Origin: Rhytidiadelphus loreus
Lineage: Eukaryota > Streptophyta > Bryopsida > Hypnales > Hylocomiaceae
Direction: 5' to 3'
Assembly (NCBI GenBank): GCA_947034895.1
Contig: OX344762.1
Location: 81,772,981 to 81,836,980 of the forward strand
DNA length: 64,000 bases
The position numbers and the translations under genes were made by a program. The notes below the pieces were generated by a model. The model saw only the letters and a list, made by a program, of their open reading frames with translations. It did no database searches and was not told the DNA's origin. Below are positions 36,136 through 48,263 of this stretch, piece by piece (the first letter of the stretch is position 1; each line of letters starts with the position of its first letter).

Positions 36136-36851
36136 GGATGATTGCAAGAAAGACCAAATGATTTTGGTAACGTTTTGCCAAAACTGCAGTTTCAACGCTC
36201 AATACTATGAGTACTATGAAACATAACAATATCAATTGTTGTTCTGAAAAATCAACAGCTAGTAGTACCTATGATTACTTGTAAGTACTGAAAAAAATAC
36301 TATTTGAAAAAAAAGATAGTTTGTCATAGAAAATAGATACAACTAGGTAAAAATGAATAATAATTAGAAAATCATGAACGAAAAATTCTAAAAATTGACC
36401 ATTTGTAAAGACTTGATAGTGATCACATTTCACCAAAAAATTGAAGTCAAAACTATCTTCAATGTTCAAAAGTGCACGTGCAAGGGAGTCCCATTTGTAC
36501 AAATATAAAGGCTGTAAAATAATAAATATTTTTAGGTTTCCTTTGGTAGGAGCATGTCTCCCTATTGTGGAAATAGACCAAAAAAATTCAGCTCTAGATC
36601 ATTACTTTTGGGTACTCTCCAATACTAAGAAATCCTAAACCTCAATGTGTAACAAACTAGCAAAATTGGCTTTTAAATATAAAATTATTTCTTAAAATTT
36701 CTAAAATATAATAGATATGATTATAATCAAATTAATCATCTCCAATAAAAATTTCAAGTTCATTGGGTTCTACCATCAAAAGTTCTAGTAGAAAACAACT
36801 CTGTCACTTTGAATGTGATGCAAAATAGGATTGGTCTTTCTTGCAATCACC
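36136..36851. mobile_element. MITE of about 716 bp, copy B
   Basis: The left end reads GGATGATTGCAAGAAAGACC. The right end reads, in reverse complement, GGTGATTGCAAGAAAGACCA. It is in the same orientation as copy A at 16710-17426 and matches through the interior (TTGTAAAGACTTGATAGTG, TCACATTTCACCAAAAAAT). The terminal inverted repeat is cleaner than in copy A, about 20 bp. It is non-coding. Confidence 0.8.
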
Positions 36852-37249
36852 CTGAAGTGTCACAAAGGCCCTTTGAGGGACCTTAAAGAAATAAATTTCA
36901 CTAAGGGGTGCAACAAGGTGATTGAACAAATTGTGTTAATAACAATTAAGCTACAAGGCAACAATATCATAATTATTTTTGACTCAAATGGATGACCTCC
37001 CTTTTTGAAAAGTACACTTTGACATAGTAAGGATCAAGATGTATAAATACAAAACTGGATGCATTACAAAAGTAACTGTAATGACTCTTCCAAAGTTGTC
37101 ATCTTTATCTAAATCTAAGGCAAAGGATTTGATAATATAAAGTGGACAGATTTGGTTGTGAGGGCAACATGTGCATGGGAGTTTTAGCTTCTATAACATG
37201 AACACCTTTTCCACAACAAAGTAAAAAGCTAGATGAGAGTCAAACTTTT

Positions 37250-38400
37250 CATGCTAGCTAAACAATTAGTATGATACAAAATATGGGAATTAATGGATGA
37301 CAAATTCGCAATGAAGAACAACAACTTGTGCCACCAATTCCTATTGTGGTATTAGACTATATAAACACAATGCATTTGGTCCACCAAATCTACTCTATGT
37401 ATGCTTGCTTGATGTTTGACATGTTGTAGAGTAGTTGTCACTTCTTTTTGCATCCCTTCATCTATCTATGTGCAAAACCTAGGCCAATAGAATCAATATA
37501 TGTGCTTAGAAAAGACACATGTGTCAAATCAAACCATGTCACTCCCGCCACACGCCTATTGGTATGCATTTGCCAAAATAAAGTAGATCATGGATGTTCC
37601 CTTCTCTTAAATCTAGTGAGAATGGAGGGTAATCTCACTTGATTGCCCTTTGTTGTATATGTATTGTAGATGCCTTGTTGCAATAGACTATCAAAGAAGC
37701 CAAGCAAGGTGATAAAGTTGTCGCAACAATTTGTGTAGGTTGGAAATGAAAGTCTAATAATAAGTAGGTGTACAATTCTTTTTCCTTACCTTGAATCCAC
37801 TTTCCCATTGCTCTTTTCCAAATAAAGGATGAAATTTTAAATGTATTGGCTTAGATTGGAAATCAAAGTTCAAACCTTCATGCCATAATGAGTAAGCTTG
37901 GCTGGCATGTATGTGCAATATGTAAGAAGAAGAATGACCCTAATATAATATACTATCATGATTTTGTCTACTATTAAGAATTTTTGGCATTATACAACTT
38001 TTGAGACACTTCTACAAAGTGTTCAAGAACCCACTTCACCTCCTATCTTGTTGTACTTTGGATCCTCTTTGTTTGTATATTGATCCAAATTGTTGACGCA
38101 ATGGAAGCATTTAAAGATGACTCAAACCAATCTCTAGTAAAGTTCTTTGGGATGAAGCCGCCATGCGAAAAGGACTACTTTCTAGTAATATCTGATGGTG
38201 GGAGAGGTCTTCAATCCCATCAAAATTACAACACTACAAAAGGCAAGAAGCTCCATTGCAATTGTTTTTTCACTTTGATCCTCCATTCAACTCAAGTGGT
38301 CGGCCCTTCCTTCTTGAATCATTCACATTTGATTAGACATGAAAGGAATACATATTGGTCTCATGGACTAACTTTTTCAGAGGGATGTCATCCTAAAATA
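37250..38400 (-). pseudogene. piggyBac-type transposase (DDE_Tnp_1_7), decayed
   Basis: Read on the minus strand, in order from the N side: KLVHETNMYSF (about 38378-38346), LLAFCSVVILMGLKTSPTI (about 38250-38190), EDPKYNKIGGE then VEVSQKLYNAK (38067-37985), YMPAKLTHYGMKV (37911-37873), DSLLQQGIY (37692-37662), TTKGNQVRLPSILT (37656-37614), RVAGVTWFDLTHVSFLST (about 37560-37490), VDLVDQMHCVYIV (37405-37367) and HNRNWWHKLLFF (37355-37322). These are the landmarks of the piggyBac transposase domain in the right order and spacing. They include the VD..DQ motif that holds the third catalytic Asp in the family, the WW..L block after it and INSHILY. Stops and frame changes separate the blocks, so it cannot make protein. 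The region of the first catalytic Asp is not readable. Ends with TTAA were not located. Confidence 0.85.
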
Positions 38401-38710
38401 AATTGAAGAATCTATGGAGTTGTAGATGATTTTGACTGTACCCTTGAATATGATTGGGTGTTGAACCTCAAAAACTATGACAATCATTTAAGAGAGTGGT
38501 TGTGCTTTGATTCCACTCTAAATCTTAGTGCAATTCCCGCTTCCTAAACTATTGTGCTCTCCGTTCTTCATTGACAAAACCATACTCAAATTAATCTTTT
38601 AAGGAAATTGATTCACAATCAAACAATGTTCCTTTTGAAACAATCATGAGCAACCACTTAAAGTTGTTTTCACTAGAAGAATTGTTTCTGAAGTATTGAA
38701 AGTTTGCCAA

Positions 38711-38962
38711 CTATAATGAATCTTGCAAATCCAAAGTCCAACCATCATACCATAATAGGGGATTGATGTCAATTGTCTCTATGTAACCACAATCTCCATT
38801 AGACATAATGAATTTACAAGGAGGAGTGACGTTGCTCCAACAATGTTGAAGACCTCCGTCAATCCTTGCATAGTGTCTTCCATACAATGAAGTTTTTTCA
38901 GCTAGAAGAATAATTCTTTTTTGGTTGAATGGGATATTTTCAACTAGTGCAAATTTGAAGAT
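38711..38962 (-). pseudogene. Unrecognised 83-codon coding-like fragment upstream of the piggyBac remnant
   Basis: A minus-strand frame open for 83 codons without an early ATG, with protein-like composition (ENIPFNQKRIILLAEKTS, CGYIETIDINPLLWYDGW) and several Cys and Trp. It ends at a TAG, about 300 bp upstream of the first piggyBac landmark. It could be an N-terminal part of the same element, part of another element, or an old host exon. I do not recognise the family. Confidence 0.3.
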
Positions 38963-41330
38963 TCACAATTAATGTAGACAAGTTGTTCTTGGAAATGTAG
39001 TCATAAAGGACAATGGGGTTGTTTCTCATCTGAGAGCCTAGTTGAAATGTAATTGATGTACTTTGCTTAAGTGGTTGTTGATGTGACATTCACCACCATG
39101 TGAGGTCGGCTACTTAGTTACATTGTGGGGTGAATAGATTGCCACTATTGTAGCTCATAAAAGTCATATTGCTTGGTTATATAGCCACTATTGCAACTCA
39201 TGCAAAGTCATATGTGTCAAAATTCTATTTATTGCATGAAAACTAAATTTTTGTTAAACCATCTGGTTTAAAACCTAAGACCTCATGATTACCAAGCACA
39301 GGTCCAAACTAATGTGGTACTTTTAGTTATACTTGTTCAAAGAGTATGTATTTATTGTTATTTATTAACATCATTGTCAAAAATTTGGACGTTTTGGAAG
39401 TTACATTATTCTTTGCTAGTTGTTTTTTCCCTCATGCAATGTCAATTTTTAATAAATATTATTGAAAAAGTTGTGTCTTGAAGTCTAGTTTTTGTAGTAA
39501 AAATTTAATCTTAATCCAATATGTTATAAATTTTTTACAAGCATTTTAGTATAAGGGTGTTCATTTAAAGATTACTTTTTCTTTGTAAGTTTTTAAGAAA
39601 AATCTCAAGTTCTTACAAATAAAATGAAAATATTTACAGTTTATTACAATCTATAATGAAAATGAAAATTTAATTTTTAGGATAATTTGACTCCTAAATA
39701 CCTATAGTCCTCTCTAGATTTGGAGGGTTACAAAATAATTGGCATTACAAAATACAACTATAAGGGATATTTTGAATTTGATGTATGAATAAAAGTTGTA
39801 CATTATGTTATTTTAGATTCTATCCACGTAGTTAGATCTATGATTACAATCACCAATATTTTTGTATAAAAATTTGAAATTATTTTGTAATTCAATTATA
39901 TGTAAGATGTTAATTATCTATACATGAGATTTGTTGTGATACCTTGAAATGTATTACTCTAAGTCACACTCTAAGTGTAGTGATTTTTGGAGATTTACTA
40001 GTTGCTTGATTTCATCAATTCATTTCTTTAAAGCACTAATCTTTTGAACTAAATCTTAAAAGAAATTGCTGACTCTTATTCAATTGAAATGAGGCATAAT
40101 TTTTTTGCAAATCATCTGCTATCTAATTGAATCATACATGCACATGTGAAGCTATCTTGCCATAGAAATTTGTATTATTTTTTTCCATGCAAAAAATGCA
40201 TGATGGAGGGGAAAAAAATTAGTTTGTAGAGTATATGAGACAAAAAAATGAAGGCTTGGGCAGTTAGGGGGTAAGTAACCTTTTTCACACATGATACTCA
40301 AAATTTGACCCCTAATGTTGAGAGAGACCATTTTCTAGCTGCTAGCCTTTCTTTAGGATTGCCCAAGCTCAAAAACATAAAATTTTGAATAAATTAAAAT
40401 GATTTTCTAATAGAAAATGAAGTCTACTTTCCAATCCAATTTGAATCAAGTTAATCTAAGTTTAATTCCACCTATGAATTATTCTTGGAAAAAATACTTC
40501 TACATTATTTATTTGAAAAACTCTTATTATAAATTTTGGGGGGATGAAAAATTCAATTTTAAGAAATAATATCATATTTTGAATTTAAAAATATATATAA
40601 TATAATTTTGGTGAAAATTTCAAATTAATTTCTTCTAAATTCTTAGAAATTTGACTATGTAAATAAGCTTCAAATATCATATTTTCTTTCTTTGTTGTTT
40701 ATCAAAGTCATGTAAGTAGCATTTTATAATACGTCTAGGTTTTGCCCTTATCCCTTGGTCATTTATTCAAAGATATTCTAAGAATAATAGAATAATATTC
40801 CAAAATATTTTAAAATACTCCCTAAAGATTTTCCAAAATATTCTAAAGATTCCAAAAATATTCTATTTTATGAGAATTAAAATATTTTTTATTTTTTCCT
40901 ATAGGAAAATTGTTGCTTTGTAACACCTTTTTAACATCTATGAAATTGATAATTTATTAAACTTGTTGAATTATTTCATTTTACAATTGTAGTTGTTTTG
41001 TAGTCAAATTCAATTTTTTTCAACTACAATTGCAATCATTTTCTAGTCAAATTTAGGTTTTTTGCAACTACTAATTATTATAGTAGATTCCACAATTTGT
41101 AGACTTGTCTACATTGACAATTGTGATGAATACTAAATGGAGAACAACTCACATTAATTTTAAATTTGAACTCTATTACACTATAATCCTATACTTCATT
41201 CTATAACTTCCCTGAATCCTATACTTCATTTTATAAACTATTGTGTGACTAAAACAATGTATAGATAAGATATTTTGGTAATAACAATAGCTATATTCTC
41301 AAGATAGTTGTATAGGACACTTAATCGTTG
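38963..41330. other. AT-rich DNA, no gene seen
   Basis: Stops occur in all frames. Phrases such as GGGGGTAA (40270) look like ends of the CTAAAGG repeat family, but no full copy could be bounded. The segment 40790-40870 repeats AAATATTCTAAAGAT-like words. Confidence 0.35.
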
Positions 41331-41880
41331 TTTAACCCCTAAAGGAATAGCATGTGTTTTTTGGCAACATAATTTTTTTGGAGAGGTACCTGTGACTAGA
41401 GATTTACATATTTTAGGTCGAAATATTGATAGAAGGTGGTGAAAAGGAATATCTTTCATATGCACTAAATTTCATGACACTTGGAAATATAAGTCAAAAG
41501 TTATGGCCCAATATGTCACATTTTTCCTTGGCTAGGCTAGGCAAGGTAGGCAAATTAGAAAAAATCATTTTCTTCAAAAACAAAATTTTTTAATTGGTTT
41601 TCTAGAGTTATATAGGTAGATCAATGAGTCAAAATGGTTATGAGGAGTTTTAGTTTGCAAGTAGTTATGGAATTTCTACTCTAAGATAAACTTTGAAGTC
41701 CTTAATTTCACTCAATTTTCAATATTTTTTGAAAAAAATAAAATCATAGGATGTAGATTGTTTATTACAATATTGTTACCATTGGGATTGGCATTTCTCA
41801 ATTCCGTAACTAAATTCTTAACAATTTTGTATTTTGAATCATTCTCTACTCTTTTCTACTTCCTATTTTTTTCCTATATG
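41331..41880 (-). repeat. Dispersed repeat pieces, CTAAAGG family
   Basis: Contains TTTAACCCCTAAAGGAATAG at its left. From 41630 to 41870 it holds the inverted equivalent of 32120-32350 (AGTTTTAGTTTGCAAGTAGT, CCATTGGGATTGGCATTTC). It is non-coding. Confidence 0.45.
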
Positions 41881-43253
41881 TTATACAATTCCAAATGATG
41901 TGGAATATTTTAAGCATATAGCCAACTTGTTTAGGAAAAAGAATCCAAAAAAGCACCACCATTTTGGACATTTTTTCATAGAAAAGTGAGCTGCCCTTTT
42001 TTTTGCAGGGCCAAAAAAAGGATCTCATTGAATTTGAATGATTATACCTTGCAATCCATGCGGTGGAAATTTCTGAAATTTTTTCCACATCTTTTCTAGC
42101 CAGGGTACTACAAGATCCTATGGTTACTTGTGTCCATTTTTAATTTGTTTTAATTTGGTACTTATACTAGAAATGACAGTTTTTATGAACATTTTTGATG
42201 AAAACATAGTCAAGGAACATAAGGGATTAACTAGTTGTGGTGGACAAGATTTTTTTCTATTGAGATGGATGAGGCAATGATTGGAGATCTTAAGGAGTTG
42301 GGGCTTTGAAGGGCGGCATACTATTCTCCTTCCAAAAATCAAGGATCTTGCAATCCCCAATAGCTACTTTGTGCTAGCCAACTTCAATCCTTTGAATTTG
42401 ACACCATACCAATGGACTCTGTCTTCACAACTTCACCTGTAACTATGCCGTCAACACTCTCCTTGTAATTGCTCCACCTCTACATCATTCCTTTTGCTGA
42501 CGATTGCACCTCCAACTTCAAATTTACCTTCACTAAGAACTTTTCACCCTCCTTACCTTCCTTCTCCTCGCCTTGACTTCCCTCCCTTTTCAATAGCTGT
42601 TCGAGTTGTTGCCTTGGAATGAATATGTAATTAATTCTTCCTCGAGTTTGTAGAGGACAACATTAGAATTGGTATAATGCCTTCACTCTTACTAAGGCCT
42701 TCATTGTGTACTTATAGCCACTTCTTCTCTTACAATAATGAATTGATTAAAAAAGGTCAAAATTCCATGAAGATTGTCATCATCTTGCCATAAGATTCTT
42801 CACCCAAATTGCCACAATTTGAAATGAAACAACCTCTTGATTAAAGGTAGTGGGGAGCCGACAATTCTTACAATTGCTTCCATCTTATAACCATAAGGTT
42901 TACAACTCCAACTCCAAAAATGAAGAGAGAAAAAATACCACTACATTCACTTATTCTATAGATTGAGAGAGAGAGGTCACATGACATGTTTGTGTTCTTC
43001 CCATGCAATCCTACTATTGTTTATCAAAGTCACAAGAGAATTGAAGTGCAATGTGGTACATCAAAGTTTGTGCCATGCAGCGTCACAATCCACTCCTCAA
43101 AATTACCTCCAAAGCACAAATTCTCACACAATTCAAAGCAAGATCCAATGCCCCAATGGTTTGTCATTGGAAATTCCCAATCACAATTTTGATAGTTTTG
43201 ACCAACCACTTGTCTTGAGTTTTACTACCTTCCAATCTTGATCAATTTGCTAT
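41881..43253. other. Region before the gag-protease fragment, no readable gene
   Basis: Composition becomes less AT-rich after 42360, and short plus-strand frames appear (42963-43241). It may hold decayed gag sequence of the same retroelement, but no motif could be read. Confidence 0.3.
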
Positions 43254-43942
43254 AATCCAAAAGTGCCAATGTCATACCTAAAATCTCAATAGAATTTACG
43301 AGTAGTAATGGCGAAGATAGTGATAGTGGGAATGAGGTTGAGGAAGGGCAACCAAAAGCAGTGGAGTTTGGAGAACTCCAGGAACGAGTGTCTAAGGAAT
43401 GGGAGGACAAACGAAGGGTACACCAACAAGTGACCCAAGATGTCCAAAGATTACAAGAAGAATTAGGAAAAACACCTCAAGAAGAACAACTTGTGCCTTT
43501 AGAGCAGAAGGAAAAGCCAACAAGTGAAGAAGAAGAGCCAAAAAGGGCTAGAAAGCAAAAATCAGTCTCAGACCATACTTTGAGTAAATTCTATAGGGAT
43601 AAGGAGATGAAGCAAGCTGAAATTGTACATGAGGTACTAAAACAAACCAAGGCAAACATCACCGTTGGCCAACTCTTAGAATTGGCTCCATATTGTAAAC
43701 AACAAATAATGGAGGCATTCATACCAACAAATTTAACACCAGATAAACCAAAAGAGGTATGCCACGTCAAAACACAAGACTTTGATATGGAAATGCCAGT
43801 GATAACAGCCCACATCAAACATTACACCATACACAATGTACTATTAGACGGAGGTTCTGGAGTAAACAAAGGAAACCCTACTATTAGGTTAGGAAACCCT
43901 ACTATTTTTCAACTTACTATGCAACCATTCACATTGATATGA
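43254..43942 (+). pseudogene. Ty3/gypsy retroelement fragment: gag end and aspartic protease start
   Basis: An open plus-strand frame of about 225 codons. The first part is very rich in Glu, Lys and Gln (typical of the gag-protease linker). ITVGQLLELAPYCKQQIMEA then VITAHIKHY and NVLLDGGSGVN follow, the start of the retropepsin domain. In this plant Ty3/gypsy group the active-site region is written LDGGSGVN rather than the usual LDTGA. Directly after it the frame is disrupted: a duplicated GGAAACCCTACTATT phrase replaces the expected protease continuation, and the frame ends. No reverse transcriptase follows on this strand. Confidence 0.75.
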
Positions 43943-44159
43943 ATTCGACATTCATTGTTGAAATTTTTGAGTGGCAAAATATAGTTGTTGGTGTGATAGG
44001 GATTAAAGATGGATATAAAGTGTTTTGCTTAAAATGTTTTATATAATTTTCAAACCATTTTTCCACATATTGACTTAATTCTACAAGTTTTTGATATATG
44101 CGTGTGTTTCTAAAATTATTGAAAGACAAAATTGGAAGGGCTTGAAAAAGTGTACATTT

Positions 44160-44395
44160 TGAAGTTCAAGCACACTGAATTTGTATACATTGGGGACATG
44201 TACTCTAAAGTTTTGAGAAGATGTCCTTGAAGAAGTTAACTAAAGGATCTTAGAATTGAATTTGTTAGAGTGTAAACATAGATGAAGATTTTAGCCTTGC
44301 TTTGGATTCAAGTATTTTGAAGTAGTTTTGGTCCTCAAAACACCACAATATTTTAGAGGTTAAAGACAAGACATAGGCCTAATTAAGCGGTTTTC
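44160..44395 (-). repeat. Dispersed repeat fragment related to 21169-21999
   Basis: Inverted relative to the intron 5 copy: AGATGAAGATTTTAGCCTTG, CAAGTATTTTGAAGTAGTTT and GGTCCTCAAAACACC are its mirrored blocks, and TTAACTAAAGGATC matches inside it. It is non-coding and truncated. Confidence 0.45.
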
Positions 44396-46599
44396 TTCAA
44401 GGCTTCTAAATCGAAGTTAAAAGAAGGCCAAAAATAGCTACAACTAAAGTATTCCAAATCAAATATATGAGCATGGTTCTTATTATTCAATTGCATTAGT
44501 TTGGTTTTAATTTGGATCAATTATACAATAGATATAATTCTTTTAGTTTTAGTTTTTTAATAGCATATGAACAAATTATAAATTTTGAATATTCTAATAT
44601 TCAAAAATTAACCCTAAGATATTTTTCATGTTTAGAGTGTAGCTTTGGTTAACCTCTTAGTGGTTGCACCCTCCCTTTTTGTTATACAAAGTGTAGTTTT
44701 ACATATGAAATTTAGTAGGTAGCGGTAAGAGGATTGAATTTGCTCAATTATTTTTGTGTACAAGCAATGCATTGTTCCAAGGCCACATAGTATTACACAT
44801 AGGCTATTTTTTTAATTTAAAATATTTTCATTGGAAAATCAAGAATGTCTATGCCCACAATTTTGCATACCAACATCCTTGCCAATACTGAGGCCAATAT
44901 CTTGAATTTTTTCATTTTCTTGTTTTGATTCATGAACAATTTGTATCCATTGGACCACATAGGTTTTAACAATATATATAACTTTCTTTTGATTACTATA
45001 CCATAATTTATTACTATGGAAGTATAAAATAAACCACACTATGATAGGCAAATTAGGGAATGTTCCATTATAGTCTTGCATCAACCCACGACAAACCATT
45101 TTCAATAAATGAGATTAGGACTATATTAGATTGAGTTAGTGTCCACAATCAATGTCTTGGGGGTGATGGTGATGGAGTGATTAGTGACTCCAATAGGAAC
45201 TTCCACCTTTGTGGTGTGAATTCATCACGAGAAGTGCATAACACTGTTAACCAATCTAAACCATTTCCTTTTGGAGCAAGGATAATGCCTCCCTATATGC
45301 CTAGGAAAGAATTTAGTTATAATATGTAGGGAATCATTGGCTAACTTAGAAGTTGCAGCACTAGTTTCATTGATTGAGTAGAAAGTTGGAAGAGAGTAAT
45401 TGGGTGGTTGGGAAGTTGCCATACTAGGGGCTCCTATTTTTTGTAGAAGCAAAAGGCCCCTCCTCACATTGGTTAACATTGTCATTGTGACTTTTTGTTG
45501 ATTTGGGGGTAGTCTAGAGACTCTTTTGACCTAATTGGGTACTACACTTCAAAAATTCATAACAAATTCATACTTTGTCAAAAAATAAAATTCAAATGCT
45601 CTCCCTATTTTTCACATTTGTCTTCACATGGAATCTTTTTTATGAAAATTTCAACAATGCCAACAGGGCAAACTAGTCTTTCTGCTTGCTATAAGGTGGT
45701 TTACTTTAGTTATAGTACCATACCTTACTAGTAGCTTTGGCAAAAAATAATTATAATAATTCTTGCCTAATTTCTTAAGAAATTATCCCCTTGTCTTACC
45801 TACTATTTAGAAATTGTAATTGATTGAGGAGGAATCATGACATCCTTCTCTAGGGACATGTGCTCACCATTATGGCAATCCTATTTCAATATTCTATGCA
45901 TTTTATGGACAAATAAAACCTTTTATTCTCTTTGAAACTATTAAATGAAGTATCTAAACCTTGCCATATGCCTATACCTTGTTCAATTTTGAATGATTAC
46001 CTAAATAAGGTAGGACCACCCATTCCCAACTTAAGCCCTGTGCCCAACTGTAGGGTGTAGTTATTTCCAACCAAGGCTGGAATAGATTTCCAACTGAAGC
46101 TTGAAATGTTTTTTTTTCCCTCCTTTTTAATGTTGGGACTAGTAAGGTCATGATACATGTCCCAAAGTAGCAAGCAAGAAAGTAGTAAGTAGTAAGTGGG
46201 AAAATAGTTCTTGAATGATTAGAATTAGAAGACTTCATATATTGGACATGGGTCCAAACCAACTTTTGGCTTCCAAAATTCATAGTGATTTCAGTTCAAG
46301 CAATAAAATTACCAAATTTTTGGCAATCCCCTTCATTTCTATCTCTGCACCTGTGCAAATATTTCCTTTGCCTTCCTATACTCCACATCATGTCCACAGT
46401 TGCTTATTCACTCAGTTATGGGTGGTTCGCTCGTAGCATAAGGTAGGCAACCCAAAAGCGCTACTTTTTGCTACTGAGCCTATTTCCTAGTATTGAACTG
46501 GTGATAATTTCAGAAGTTCTTGTGGGCAAGTGAAAGGAGGTTCCAACACACCAGAGAACGTGGCATTTGGATACCATATGCAAAAGTTATTAAGGAATG
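44396..46599. other. Intergenic DNA, no gene recognised
   Basis: Minus-strand frames at 45105-44839 (88 codons) and 45485-45225 (86 codons) are open but match no family I know. They may be shreds of a retroelement. No repeats or element ends were fixed. Confidence 0.3.
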
Positions 46600-46612
46600 A
46601 AGTTGGGTTCTA

Positions 46613-46679
46613 AAAGCGCCATCTATGCTCTGGTAAGAAACTGAATTTCGAGATGTACACACAGCATAGATGGCGCTTT
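46613..46679. repeat. Perfect 17-bp hairpin
   Basis: AAAGCGCCATCTATGCT (46613-46629) is repeated as its exact reverse complement at 46663-46679 around a 33-bp loop. It lies in a zone of similar hairpins built from CTAAAAGCG words. Confidence 0.8.
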
Positions 46680-46799
46680 AAGGTCAGTGGCACTTTTGGG
46701 ATGTCTACCTTAAATCAAATTTTAATCTTGCCTAACCTTATTTTTGGAATTTAATTAAATATTAGGCACTAGAGTGCCTACCCTGCTAGTAAAGTTCGG

Positions 46800-47107
46800 G
46801 TAAGGTAGGTGGCTCTAAAACAGACCCGTCTCTAAAAGCGATCTGGCTGCAGAGGTACATTCTGCTTTCTTCGATGTACCAAAGACGTACATTTCACGAG
46901 GGGGTCGCTTTTAGAACCACTGCATTTCAAACTTCAAAAATTCATAATTAATTCCACAGAGATCCAAAAAATATGAAACGACTTGGGTTGGATGCCAATT
47001 CCATTTTTCTTCTTATGAAAAATTACTGAAATTTGTTTCATGAATGTTAGCTTCCTCCAAAATGCAATCAGCTCTTAAAGGGTCGCTTTTAGAGCATCCT
47101 ACCTTAC
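46800..47107. mobile_element. Small MITE with GTAAGGTAGG ends and an inner hairpin
   Basis: The left end GTAAGGTAGGTGGCTCTAAA is matched by the inverted right end, which reads GTAAGGTAGGATGCTCTAAA in reverse complement. Inside, TCTAAAAGCGATC (46831) and its inverted partner GGTCGCTTTTAGA (46903-46915) form a second, nested hairpin. The element is 308 bp and non-coding. Confidence 0.7.
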
Positions 47108-47223
47108 TGTTTAGTGTGGACAAACTCAACCAGATCAGGCAGTTTGGATAGCTCAATAATAAGTTTTGAATCAGTTGCTTGATGAGCACCTTAAGTTACA
47201 TTATCTTAACATAAGTTAAGATA

Positions 47224-47583
47224 GTGAGTTTTAAAAAAAAAAGTTGTACTTGCTGGATGGGTTCAGTGGGACGTGTATCCCAAGAAATTCTATGCCTATT
47301 GGGGAGGCTTGTGATTGGTAGTAATGATTTCAATCATTCCTTTGCTGCCTGTGTAGGCTCCCATAAATCCCAGGGCTATCCTTTCCACATGCTTGCTTTA
47401 TTTTTCCATGTCATCCCTTTTTGGGTTGGGTTTGGAAACTGCCCAACTCCATCGCCTTCATTGAAGTCTTTCATTCCCCAACACTACCCTCGTGTTCCGA
47501 GTATTTTAATGAATTTCCTCGGACATGATTTGCAATTTTGCATTTCGAGGCAGTACAATTGGAAATATAATACACTGAACTGA
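47224..47583 (+). CDS. Unrecognised open frame, doubtful
   Basis: A 119-codon plus-strand frame in a less AT-rich patch. It is rich in Cys, Phe and His, with no domain I recognise. The alternative plus frame near 47253-47300 (WDVYPKKFYAYWGGL then stop) also reads protein-like. It could be the 3' end of a lost gene or chance. Confidence 0.15.
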   Translation: MSFKKKSCTCWMGSVGRVSQEILCLLGRLVIGSNDFNHSFAACVGSHKSQGYPFHMLALFFHVIPFWVGFGNCPTPSPSLKSFIPQHYPRVPSILMNFLGHDLQFCISRQYNWKYNTLN

Positions 47584-47807
47584 ATGAAGCCTTTTAGCCT
47601 TTTAGTTTTATGTACCAAGATTAATAATAAAGCAAAGACACACAATCAGTTTTTACTGTAGTCCATCAATGGTCATCATTTTTAGTTTTCTTCTTCTTTT
47701 TTACTTTTTCAAAGAAAATAATGCAAGGCGAGGGGGATTGATGCCTTCTTTCCAATATTAGATGGATTGGGCCTCCCTCCCTGGCTCATCATGCTTTTTT
47801 CCTTGTC

Positions 47808-48041
47808 ATGCACTATGGTCTCATCACAAGAGTACAAGATGTGCAACAGGCTTTAGCAAGTGAGCTGGAAAAAAACTTTGCAACCATCTTCGTGGAGGGA
47901 AACAAGAAATTATTGCACCAACTGGGAAACCGACTGACGGACTCTTTTGCCAATCTTGGGAAAACTTTGGGACACGCCTTTGTGGGCGAGACCAAAATTA
48001 TTGTACCAACTGCGAAACACTCTTTGAATCTTCAGACCTGA
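47808..48041 (+). CDS. Unrecognised 77-codon frame
   Basis: ATG-started plus-strand frame of hydrophilic composition (VQDVQQALASELEKNFATIF, RLTDSFANLGKTLGHAFVG). Two short diverged direct repeats, AAATTATTGCACCAACTGGG and AAATTATTGTACCAACTGCG, lie within it, so part of the frame arose by duplication. No family was recognised. The minus strand is also open here. Confidence 0.2.
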   Translation: MHYGLITRVQDVQQALASELEKNFATIFVEGNKKLLHQLGNRLTDSFANLGKTLGHAFVGETKIIVPTAKHSLNLQT

Positions 48042-48263
48042 AGAAGAAGAAAGGAAGGAGAGTGAGTGAGTGACGCACGTTGGTCTTGGGACCATCATGA
48101 ATGAAGAGTCTGTTGGGTGTAGTTCTACTATTTGGGTACTATTTGGGTGGTAGTTCTATTGGTATGGTATGCCAGGTAGAAAGACGTTGGGTATGTTTTT
48201 TCAGGAAAAAAATTTGAATCTTGGTATATTACATTGTTGTCTGGAGCTTGCTTCTTCGAGCAC

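Noticed and set aside
38229..38250. ACACTACAAAAGGC resembling a CACTA terminus
   Set aside because: No AATGACT-type subterminal words follow and no inverted partner end was found; it lies inside the piggyBac coding remnant.
38080..38406. A 108-codon plus-strand frame
   Set aside because: It lies opposite the conserved blocks of the piggyBac remnant on the minus strand and has no similarity of its own.
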